From positions 62,001 through 126,000 of the forward strand of contig CAMDKI010000001.1 of NCBI GenBank assembly GCA_945901065.1: a stretch of 64,000 nt of DNA, given 5' to 3'. Positions 35,063 through 42,294 of this stretch are shown one piece after another; position 1 is the first letter of the stretch, and every line of letters starts with the position of its first letter. The notes beneath the pieces were generated by a model. The model ran no database searches. It saw nothing but the letters and a program-made list of their open reading frames with translations, and was not told the origin of the DNA. The stretch is from Chitinophaga pinensis (GTDB lineage Bacteria; Bacteroidota; Bacteroidia; Chitinophagales; CAIOSU01). The position numbers and the translations under genes were made by a program.

Positions 35063-36667
35063 ATGTTACTTATGTTACGTTTTTTTATCGCCGGATGGCT
35101 AATCCTGTTGCTGTCGCTGAGCGCTGTTGCTCAAGGTAACTTTTTTGGGGGCATACAAACCGGTACCGATTTTTTTATCAGGGATAGCACCATTGGTGCT
35201 TCCAATACGCCACACTACGACAACCTTAAAACCGGAAGCAATATTTGGTTTGATTTGAACTACGCCAACAACGACCTGCAGTTGGATGCTGGCGTACGTA
35301 TGGATTTTTTCTTGAATAGTAACTTGCACAACCCAGGTACACCATACAATGCGCTGGGGGTTGGGAGGTTTTATGTTCGCAAAAAATTCAAGGATTTGGA
35401 AATCATGGCTGGCCACTTTTATGATCAAATTGGCACGGGCATTATCTTCCGCTCCTACGAAGATCGTTTTTTGGGTATCGACAATGCCTTGCTAGGTGGC
35501 CATGTAAAGTACAATTTGTTTGATAAGGTATCGGTGCGGGCGTTTGCAGGGGTACAGAAAGATCGGTTGAAACTACACCGCCCGGTAATACAAGGCTTTG
35601 CCTTGGAGTCGGAATTGAAACTTGGAGACCACGTGCAGCTATTGCCAGGTGCCGGATTGGTAAACAGAACCATTGACCAAGAAAGCATGGACTTTATAGT
35701 GGGCGCTATTGAAACCTACGATACCAGCCAGCGCTTTGTGCCCAAGTACAACACCTATGCGGTAAGTGTATACAACACGTTAAATGTGGGCAAAGTAAGC
35801 TGGTATGTAGAGGCAGCCTACAAAAGCCATGAGGCCATACCCGACTTTGTAGGTACTTTAATTGATAAGCCAGGCAATGTGGTGTTTACTACCCTTACCT
35901 ATTCTACCAAAGGCTTTGGTGTTACGGGGCAGTTTAAACGCACCGAGAACTTTGTATTGCGCACCAGCCCCAACGAGATATTGCTAAACGGCATGGTGAG
36001 CTACATACCACCCACGGCCAAGCAAAACTCATTGCGCTTGCTATCAAGATACAATGCGGCCAGCCAGCAGCTGGAAGAGCTGAGCTACAGTCTTGACGTA
36101 ACCATGACCCCCAAAGATGGGCATGTAGTAAACTTGAACTACAGCGAAGTAAGGCTATTTAACAACGAACTGCTTTTTAGGGAAGTTTACGGCGACTACG
36201 AATGGCGCATCAACAAAAAATTCAGGTTAGAACTGGGTTTCCAATATTTGGTATACAACCAGTTGTTTTACGAAGGCGAATCGTATAACGAAAAGAGCAG
36301 CGCGGTGGCGTACACGCCCTTTGCCGAGTTGGTTTGGAAAATAAACCGCAAGCATGCTTTGCGCTTTGAGGTGCAGCAACAAACCAACGATGGCGACTAC
36401 GGTAGCTGGGTATATGGATTGGTAGAATATTCCATGGCGCCATGGTTTTCTATTGCAGTAAGCGATATGTACAACTATGGCCCAAATCCGGGCAGGGTAG
36501 ATAAAGACCAACATTACTATTCGGTATTGGCAGCCTTTCGCAAAGACCAACTCCGTTTTTCGGCAGGCTTTGTGCGCCAAGTGGCAGGCGTGGTTTGCAC
36601 GGGCGGTATTTGCCGTTTCGAACCAGCTTTTAATGGTGTGCGTTTAACCTTCAATACAACCTTTTAA
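35063..36667 (+). CDS. DUF6029 family outer-membrane protein
   Basis: A 534-residue protein with signal peptide (FFIAGWLILLLSLSAVAQ). A second in-frame Met three codons later (35072) is equally good. The mature protein is a long series of amphipathic strands (DLNYANNDLQLDAGVRMDFF, RFYVRKKFKDLEIMAGHFYD, VSWYVEAAYKSHEAIPDF, ALRFEVQQQTNDGDYGSWVY) and ends VRLTFNTTF with a terminal Phe: a beta-barrel. It matches my memory of DUF6029, a Bacteroidota family of unknown role. Its stop overlaps the ATG at 36667 (TAATG), so it is coupled to the Omp28-like gene. Confidence 0.85.
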   Translation: MLLMLRFFIAGWLILLLSLSAVAQGNFFGGIQTGTDFFIRDSTIGASNTPHYDNLKTGSNIWFDLNYANNDLQLDAGVRMDFFLNSNLHNPGTPYNALGVGRFYVRKKFKDLEIMAGHFYDQIGTGIIFRSYEDRFLGIDNALLGGHVKYNLFDKVSVRAFAGVQKDRLKLHRPVIQGFALESELKLGDHVQLLPGAGLVNRTIDQESMDFIVGAIETYDTSQRFVPKYNTYAVSVYNTLNVGKVSWYVEAAYKSHEAIPDFVGTLIDKPGNVVFTTLTYSTKGFGVTGQFKRTENFVLRTSPNEILLNGMVSYIPPTAKQNSLRLLSRYNAASQQLEELSYSLDVTMTPKDGHVVNLNYSEVRLFNNELLFREVYGDYEWRINKKFRLELGFQYLVYNQLFYEGESYNEKSSAVAYTPFAELVWKINRKHALRFEVQQQTNDGDYGSWVYGLVEYSMAPWFSIAVSDMYNYGPNPGRVDKDQHYYSVLAAFRKDQLRFSAGFVRQVAGVVCTGGICRFEPAFNGVRLTFNTTF

Positions 36668-36690
36668 TGGGTAACATAAGTCTTCATAGC

Positions 36691-37569
36691 ATGAATCGTG
36701 CAATTACCATATCTCTTTTTGCGCTGTTGGTTGCGCTAGTATCTTCCTCTTGCGAGGAGATTGGCCCCAACATAGATTTGGGTGGCCCCGGCCGTGATGC
36801 CTCTTTGGCTGATACAACTTACGTGGCAGCTACCGTTGAGGCCCCGCAAACCAAAAATGTGCTACTGGAGGATTTTACGGGCGTGCGCTGCAAAAACTGC
36901 CCGCTGGGCGCCGCCCAGGCCACAAGCCTGCTTGCGTTGTATCCTGAGAGGTTGATAGTTATTGCGCAGCATAGTCAGTTTTTGAATCAACCCTACGCTG
37001 GAGAGCCCGATTTGCGCATCGACGAATCGCAGGATATTGAAACCATGTTGGCGCCGGTATTGGGCAAACCCAGCGGTGCAATTGATAGGCGCATTTTTCC
37101 GGGCGAATCGGTAATACTGCAAGCAAGCGTAAACAAGTGGGCCAACCTTACTACACAGGCACTGAGCGAAACCACACCAGTAAACATACAGATTGATAAG
37201 GATTGGAACAGCACCACCAGAAACCTAACCGTAACCGTAACGGTGCATTACACCGGCACCGAAACTGGCGAGAATAGGCTATCGGTGTTTTTGCTCGAGG
37301 ATAATATTGTGGCCGCGCAGTTGCAGCCCGACGATGAAATTGATAGTAACTACGTGCAGCGCCATGTATTGCGCCAAATGTTTACGCGCTTTAACGGCGA
37401 ATTGTTGGTGGGTAACAAAACCCCCGGTACCGTGTTTGTGAAGGGCTTTATTATTGAGGGCGTAGATGCAGCTTACAATGCCGATGAGTTGGAAATAGTG
37501 GCCACGGTTTCGCGCTCTGCCGGTAGCTTTCAGGTGTTGCAGGCCGTGGGCGAAAAGGTGGTGCAATAA
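36691..37569 (+). CDS. Omp28-related lipoprotein with thioredoxin-like fold
   Basis: A 292-residue lipoprotein starting MNRAITISLFALLVALVSSSC. The alternative ATG at 36667 overlaps the previous stop and may be used for coupling, with an 8-residue longer signal. The Omp28 domain begins NVLLEDFTGVRCKNCPLGA, with a Cys-x2-Cys redox-like motif as in thioredoxin-fold proteins, then a helix and LYPERLIVIAQHSQF. The second half is a beta-sandwich (NLTVTVTVHYTGTETGENR). Omp28 proteins are surface or periplasmic lipoproteins of Bacteroidota. Co-expression with the DUF6029 barrel suggests they work together. Confidence 0.88.
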   Translation: MNRAITISLFALLVALVSSSCEEIGPNIDLGGPGRDASLADTTYVAATVEAPQTKNVLLEDFTGVRCKNCPLGAAQATSLLALYPERLIVIAQHSQFLNQPYAGEPDLRIDESQDIETMLAPVLGKPSGAIDRRIFPGESVILQASVNKWANLTTQALSETTPVNIQIDKDWNSTTRNLTVTVTVHYTGTETGENRLSVFLLEDNIVAAQLQPDDEIDSNYVQRHVLRQMFTRFNGELLVGNKTPGTVFVKGFIIEGVDAAYNADELEIVATVSRSAGSFQVLQAVGEKVVQ

Positions 37570-37571
37570 GA

Positions 37572-37636
37572 AGACACAAGACACAACCTGCCTGCCGGCA
37601 GGCAGGGACACAAGACACAGGACACAAGACACAAGA
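37572..37636. repeat. GACACAA heptamer repeats around a perfect 20-bp palindrome
   Basis: Units of AAGACACAAGACACAA stand on both sides of CCTGCCTGCCGGCAGGCAGG (37587-37606), a perfect palindrome. The block starts right after the Omp28 stop codon. An inverted counterpart lies at 37749-37780. Confidence 0.75.
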
Positions 37637-37748
37637 AGAGTTTGCTGTTTCTAAGTAGTTCAATTTGCTCCTTTTTTAAGTTGAGTGCATATACTGTTCC
37701 CTTTTAGAACTATTAATATATTTTGTCAGTATAGATAAATAAGCAAGG

Positions 37749-37780
37749 TCTTGTGTCTTGTGTCTTGTATCTTGTGTCTA
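37749..37780. repeat. Inverted counterpart of the GACACAA repeat
   Basis: CTTGTGTCTTGTGTCTTG units, reverse complement of 37608-37636, end 12 bases before the AI-2E permease ATG. The two arms could form a long stem around 112 bases of AT-rich DNA. Confidence 0.7.
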
Positions 37781-37791
37781 AATTTTACATA

Positions 37792-38889
37792 ATGAACGAC
37801 CTTCCCCGCTGGTATGTTGTTACCCTTACGATACTCGTTATCGTGTTGGCTGTTTATTTCTTTGGAAATGTTATAGCATATTTATTGATTGCCGGCCTGC
37901 TCTCTTTTGCTGGGCGGCCAATAATGCGATTTCTAGATAAGCGGAAAATTAAGGGGCGTAGCTTGCCCAACGCTGTATCGGCTATCATCACCATATTTGT
38001 AATGATTGTAAGTCTGCTTTTGGTATTGGCCATATTTGTGCCTCTTATTGCCATGCAAGTAAACCAAGTAGCCAATACCGATTTGGGTGAGTTAGCCATA
38101 AAGTTGCAACCCACCATAGTTTGGGCGCAAGAGTTGTTAACCAAAATGGGCATTGCTAGCTTCGAAGAGCAATCGTTATCCGACTATTTATTAGAGAAAG
38201 TTAAGAATGTAATGAGCTTGGGCTTTGTGTCTGGGTTTGTAAACAATATATTCGGTGTGTTAGGCAGCATCGGCATTGCCTTTGCCTCCACGGTTTTTAT
38301 ACTATTTTTTTTCCTAAAGGATAGGTACCTTTTTCAGCGGATATTGATACTCATGGTCGCCGACCAATATGAAGCCAAAGTTTTGAAAGCCATTGATAAA
38401 ACCAATGATATGCTCACGCGGTACATACTGGGTATATTACTGCAGTTAACATGCAACTTCGCCTTTTTGGCCATAATATTGGGTTTACTGGGCATCCACA
38501 GCTTTTTGTTAATAGCCTTGCTAGGCGCGGTGCTCAATATAATCCCATATTTAGGTCCATTTATTGGTATGGCACTGGGTTTGTCTATTGCCATTACGGG
38601 CAACTTAGATATGGATTTTGGTACGGAGCTTTTACCCCTTGTTTTAAAAGTAACACTCACCTTTAGCTTCAACCAAATGTTTGATAATTACTTCCTTACA
38701 CCCGTAATTTTCTCTAAAAGTGCTCATGCCCATCCGCTCGAAATTTTTGTCGTAATACTAGCTGCTGGCACTATAGGTGGCATTGGTGCCATGATAATTG
38801 CCATACCTGCTTTTACGGTATTCAGGGTTGTTGGTAAGGAGTTTTTTAGCGATAGCAAGTTTATGAAAGCGCTTACTAAGGATGTCTAA
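37792..38889 (+). CDS. AI-2E family transporter (UPF0118)
   Basis: A 365-residue membrane protein starting MNDLPRWYVVTLTILV. The upstream start at 37753 lies inside the heptamer repeat and is rejected. About seven to eight transmembrane helices, with the family's central extracytoplasmic or amphipathic region (MQVNQVANTDLGELAIKLQP) and the conserved late segment LLGAVLNIIPYLGPFIGMALG and FDNYFLTPVIFSKSAHAHP. Family members include E. coli TqsA, proposed to export AI-2, and Na+(Li+)/H+ antiporters; which activity applies here is unknown. Followed by purM with a 39-base gap, probably co-transcribed. Confidence 0.9.
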   Translation: MNDLPRWYVVTLTILVIVLAVYFFGNVIAYLLIAGLLSFAGRPIMRFLDKRKIKGRSLPNAVSAIITIFVMIVSLLLVLAIFVPLIAMQVNQVANTDLGELAIKLQPTIVWAQELLTKMGIASFEEQSLSDYLLEKVKNVMSLGFVSGFVNNIFGVLGSIGIAFASTVFILFFFLKDRYLFQRILILMVADQYEAKVLKAIDKTNDMLTRYILGILLQLTCNFAFLAIILGLLGIHSFLLIALLGAVLNIIPYLGPFIGMALGLSIAITGNLDMDFGTELLPLVLKVTLTFSFNQMFDNYFLTPVIFSKSAHAHPLEIFVVILAAGTIGGIGAMIIAIPAFTVFRVVGKEFFSDSKFMKALTKDV

Positions 38890-38928
38890 ATTTATCCGTT
38901 CATGCGCCCAATTCACTACCTTTGCGCA

Positions 38929-40092
38929 ATGGATACCAATAAGTATGCGGCGCGGGGCGTTTCGTCTCAAAAAGAAGATGTACACGAAGCCATCAAACAC
39001 CTTGACAAGGGTTTATTCCCCAATGCTTTTTGCAAAATTCTGCCCGATTTGGCAGCTGGCTCGCCTGAGCATTGCAACATTATGCATGCCGATACCGCAG
39101 GTACTAAAACTAGCTTAGCATACCTGTATTGGCGCGAAACTGGCGATTTGACCGTGTGGCGCGGCATAGTTCAAGATTCGTTGATTATGAATATTGACGA
39201 CCTTATTTGCGTGGGCGCCATTGATAATATCATCGTATCGAGCACCATTGGGCGTAACAAGAATCTTGTAACTGGTGACGTAATTGCGGCATTGATTAAC
39301 GGCTGTACCGATCTGATTGCCGACCTAGCCAAAATGGGTATAACCCTTCACCTTGCTGGTGGCGAAACCGCCGATGTGGGCGATATTGTGCGCACATTAG
39401 ATGTTGGCTATACGGCTTTTGCCCGTATGGCCCGTAAAGATGTATTGGAAGTAAATATTAAGCCGGGTAACGTAATTGTAGGCTTTGCCAGCTATGGTCA
39501 AGCTACTTACGAGCGCGAGTATAACGGCGGTATGGGCAGCAACGGCCTTACTAGTGCCCGCCACGATGTGCTTGGCCACTACCTTGCCGAAAAATACCCA
39601 GAGAGCTTCGACCCGAACGTGCCGATAGAATTGGTATACGCGGGTACCAAAAAACTTACTGATATAGAGCCAGAAACGGGGCTGCCCGTTGGCAAACTAA
39701 TTCTATCGCCAACCCGCACTTACGCCCCAGTTGTAAAACAAGCATTGGAGCAATACCGCAGCCATATACACGGCATGATACATTGTAGTGGTGGCGCGCA
39801 AACCAAAGTACTGAAGTTTGCCCACGGCGTGCACATCATTAAAGACAACCTTTTACCAGTGCCACCATTGTTCCGCATGATACAGCAAGAAAGTGGCACC
39901 AGCTGGCGCGAGATGCACGAAGTATTCAATATGGGCCACCGTTTGGAGATGTATGTGGACGAAGCAGCAGCCGAAGGCTTAATAGCTATTGCCAAATCAT
40001 TCAACATCGATGCACAAGTAGTTGGTAGGGTAGAGGCTGCGGATAGCACCAAGCTTACCATCAATAGTCCTTACGGAGCGTTTAAATGGTAA
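38929..40092 (+). CDS. purM: Phosphoribosylformylglycinamidine cyclo-ligase (AIR synthase)
   Basis: A 387-residue enzyme of purine synthesis that closes FGAM to aminoimidazole ribotide with ATP. I chose MDTNKYAARGVSSQKEDV as start because it gives the usual N terminus; an ATG-like start 27 bases upstream adds untypical residues. Family marks: DTAGTKTSLAYLYW, DDLICVGA (metal/ATP site), LAGGETADVGDIV and ILSPTRTYAPVV, and a C-terminal MGHRLEMYV. It is the longer Bacteroidota version with an insert after LSPTRTYAPVV (HIHGMIHCSGGAQTKVLKF). TACCTTTG directly upstream (38917) looks like a -7 element, which would give an almost leaderless mRNA. Confidence 0.94.
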   Translation: MDTNKYAARGVSSQKEDVHEAIKHLDKGLFPNAFCKILPDLAAGSPEHCNIMHADTAGTKTSLAYLYWRETGDLTVWRGIVQDSLIMNIDDLICVGAIDNIIVSSTIGRNKNLVTGDVIAALINGCTDLIADLAKMGITLHLAGGETADVGDIVRTLDVGYTAFARMARKDVLEVNIKPGNVIVGFASYGQATYEREYNGGMGSNGLTSARHDVLGHYLAEKYPESFDPNVPIELVYAGTKKLTDIEPETGLPVGKLILSPTRTYAPVVKQALEQYRSHIHGMIHCSGGAQTKVLKFAHGVHIIKDNLLPVPPLFRMIQQESGTSWREMHEVFNMGHRLEMYVDEAAAEGLIAIAKSFNIDAQVVGRVEAADSTKLTINSPYGAFKW

Positions 40093-40096
40093 ACGC

Positions 40097-40861
40097 TTAG
40101 CGATTACCATGCACTGCAATAAATGCCTCGGTCTCTTTCCTCATCAGTTCAAATACCTGATTTTTTAGGGCATCTACATCGTCAAGGCTAAGGCCTTTGG
40201 TTGGTATTGGCTTCAGAAACTTGCTATACAATTTGCCGGGGCTTAGCAAGAAGGTTTTTTGGGGCGATATTTTATCTACGTTTAGCAGCACCACAGGTAT
40301 AATTGGCACCTGTGTTTCGATAGCGATGCGGAACGCCCCATCATAAAACTCTTTCAATGGCTTACTGGTTCGGTTGCGAGTGCCTTCCGGAAAAATCAAA
40401 GGGCTAATGCCTTCGTCGTCCATCAATTTTTTGAGCGTTTCAACCCCTTTTTTGCGGCTTTCGGCACTGCTCCTATCAATCATGATTAATGCATTGCGAA
40501 ACAAAAAGCCTACAATAGGTATCTCGCCCAATTCTTTTTTGCTAAGCGGGCGGTAGTTTACATCCTTTAGTGATGCAGGCAGTATAAACAAATCAGCAAT
40601 GCCTCGGTGGTTTACGCAGATGACGTAGTTGCTTTGGGCATTAAAGTTTTCTTTGCCACTTACATCATAGCGCACCCCATTAATGGCACCCCAAACCCTA
40701 GCATACCGATAGCTCCATCCCAGCATTTTCTGCACCTTCTTTTCTTTGGCAAATGCCATTATCAAGGCATAAATAACCACGCAAACCATACCCAACAATA
40801 AAAAGGTGAGGTAAGCCCAAACGGTATAGGGTAAGAGTAAGGTGTAGCGCAGCAGCTTCAA
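40097..40861 (-). CDS. plsC: 1-acyl-glycerol-3-phosphate acyltransferase (PlsC-type)
   Basis: A 254-residue membrane acyltransferase that adds the second acyl chain to lysophosphatidic acid. The catalytic His-x4-Asp is in CVNHRGIADLF (about residue 82), the glycerol-phosphate motif in FPEGTRNRTSKPL (about 152-164), and VPIIPVVLLNV completes the family pattern. N-terminal hydrophobic helix LLRYTLLLPYTVWAYLTFLL. It converges tightly with purM (4 bases between stops) and is divergent from the epoxide-hydrolase-like gene. Specificity among PlsC paralogs is not readable. Confidence 0.9.
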   Translation of the reverse strand: MKLLRYTLLLPYTVWAYLTFLLLGMVCVVIYALIMAFAKEKKVQKMLGWSYRYARVWGAINGVRYDVSGKENFNAQSNYVICVNHRGIADLFILPASLKDVNYRPLSKKELGEIPIVGFLFRNALIMIDRSSAESRKKGVETLKKLMDDEGISPLIFPEGTRNRTSKPLKEFYDGAFRIAIETQVPIIPVVLLNVDKISPQKTFLLSPGKLYSKFLKPIPTKGLSLDDVDALKNQVFELMRKETEAFIAVHGNR

Positions 40862-40905
40862 ATGGTCGGGTTTATTTTATTAAATTTAGCGCAAGAAATT
40901 TGTTT

Positions 40906-41772
40906 ATGGAAAATTGGAAGCATGAATTTGCTGCAGTAAATGGCATAAAACTGCACTACGTAACACAAGGCGAAGGTAAATTGTTGATTTTGATGCACGG
41001 CTTTCCAGAGTTTTGGTACAGTTGGCGCCAGCAAATACCAGCCTTGGCGGCAGCAGGCTATAAAGTGGTTGCCGTGGATATGCGCGGCTATAACCAAAGC
41101 GATAAGCCTGTTGGCGTAGAGCACTATACCAGCAACACTTTGGCGCTTGATATTAAAGAGTTGATAGGGCATTTGGGTTACGAAAAAGCCTATGTTGTGG
41201 GTCACGATTGGGGCGGAGGCATTGCTTGGCAATTGGCCATTAACCACCCGGAAGTAATAGATAAACTAGCGGTGTTGAACTGCCCTTTGCCCATAATACT
41301 CCAAAAGAATCTGCTCACCAACTTCAGTCAGTTTCGCAAGAGCTGGTACATGTTCCTGTTCCAGATACCGGGCTTGGCCGAGCGCGGCATGAATCGCGAT
41401 TTGTTGAAATTCTTCCAAAAGGCATTCCGTGGTTGGTCGCACAACAAGGTTGCCTTTACCGATGAGGTGCTGCAAAAGTACGTAGAGGCCTTTACGGGGC
41501 CATATGCACTAACCGGCCCTGTAAACTACTACCGAGCCGCGTTGCGCGGTGCGTTTGGCGGTAGCAACAAGCCCAAGGGCCCTATAATGGTGGATACGTT
41601 GCTTATTTGGGGCGAAGACGACAAAGCCCTCGGCAAAGAACTGACCTACGATACCCATAAATACATGGGCAAGCACTTCGAGATAAAGTATATAAAAGAC
41701 AGCAGCCACTGGGTGCAGCAAGATGCTCCCGAACTGGTGAATGAGTATTTGATTGGGTTTTTTAAAGATTGA
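40906..41772 (+). CDS. Epoxide-hydrolase-like alpha/beta hydrolase
   Basis: A 288-residue cytosolic protein starting MENWKHEFAAVNGIK; a TTG 6 bases upstream is unlikely to be the start. Epoxide hydrolase features: oxyanion MHGFPEFWYSWRQQ (about residues 33-46), nucleophile Asp in VGHDWGGGIAW (about 100), cap-domain Tyr candidates in YYRAALRGAFGG, and catalytic His in DSSHWVQQDAPE (about 268). An Asp instead of Ser at the nucleophile position separates it from esterases and fits epoxide hydrolases or haloalkane dehalogenases. The following VOC gene begins 10 bases after its stop, so both are co-transcribed. Confidence 0.9.
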   Translation: MENWKHEFAAVNGIKLHYVTQGEGKLLILMHGFPEFWYSWRQQIPALAAAGYKVVAVDMRGYNQSDKPVGVEHYTSNTLALDIKELIGHLGYEKAYVVGHDWGGGIAWQLAINHPEVIDKLAVLNCPLPIILQKNLLTNFSQFRKSWYMFLFQIPGLAERGMNRDLLKFFQKAFRGWSHNKVAFTDEVLQKYVEAFTGPYALTGPVNYYRAALRGAFGGSNKPKGPIMVDTLLIWGEDDKALGKELTYDTHKYMGKHFEIKYIKDSSHWVQQDAPELVNEYLIGFFKD

Positions 41773-41782
41773 GAAACTCCCC

Positions 41783-42181
41783 ATGCACGGACAACTGCAT
41801 CACGTTGAAATGTACGTAAAAGACCTAGCTGCTACCAAGCAGTTTTGGGGCTGGTTTTTGAGCGAGTTGGGCTATCATATTTCCTCGGAGTGGCCTGATG
41901 GAGTGAGCTATAAGCTGGGTGCCACCTATCTAGTGTTTGTGCAAGTAGAGCCCGAGCACTTGGATGTTCCGTACCACCGCAAAAAGGCTGGGCTCAACCA
42001 CTTGGCTTTTCATGCTAAGGATAGATCTTTTGTAGACGAAATAACCAATCAACTGCGCATACGCGGTATTACCATACTCTACGAAGACAAACACCCTTTC
42101 GCTGGCGGCCCCAATTATTACGCCGTATTTTTCGAAGATCCAGATAGAATGAAGGTGGAGCTGGTAGCGGGGAAGGGTTAG
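41783..42181 (+). CDS. VOC family (glyoxalase/dioxygenase-like) protein
   Basis: A 132-residue vicinal-oxygen-chelate protein. Start MHGQLHHVEMYVKDLAAT chosen: it begins the first beta-alpha-beta module, with metal-ligand His in HHVEMYV; a start 30 bases upstream would overlap the hydrolase gene. Further family marks are GLNHLAFHAKDRSFVDEI and YYAVFFEDPDRMKVELV with a C-terminal Glu ligand. Such proteins bind a divalent metal and act in isomerase, lyase, dioxygenase or resistance reactions; the substrate is unknown. Coupled to the epoxide-hydrolase-like gene, so a detoxification pair is a reasonable guess. Confidence 0.88.
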   Translation: MHGQLHHVEMYVKDLAATKQFWGWFLSELGYHISSEWPDGVSYKLGATYLVFVQVEPEHLDVPYHRKKAGLNHLAFHAKDRSFVDEITNQLRIRGITILYEDKHPFAGGPNYYAVFFEDPDRMKVELVAGKG

Positions 42182-42234
42182 CGATATATCTCGCATTGAG
42201 GGCTGCCTTGTTTGCCCACAATTCATATGCCCAC

Positions 42235-42280
42235 AAAAAAACAAGGCCGATACCCTCGAGAGAGCACCGGCCTTGCAAAA
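42235..42280 (-). terminator. Terminator of glutamine synthetase III
   Basis: On the minus strand CAAGGCCG...CTC / GAG...CGGCCTTG pair around TCGA, followed by a run of T, just past the glnN stop codon. Confidence 0.85.
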
Positions 42281-42294
42281 GGAAACCCGCTATA

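Noticed and set aside
37451..37663. Minus-strand ORFs with Cys/Val/Leu repeats near 37.5 kb
   Set aside because: They are translations of the GACACAA repeat and its palindrome (VSCVLCLVS-type residues), not genes.
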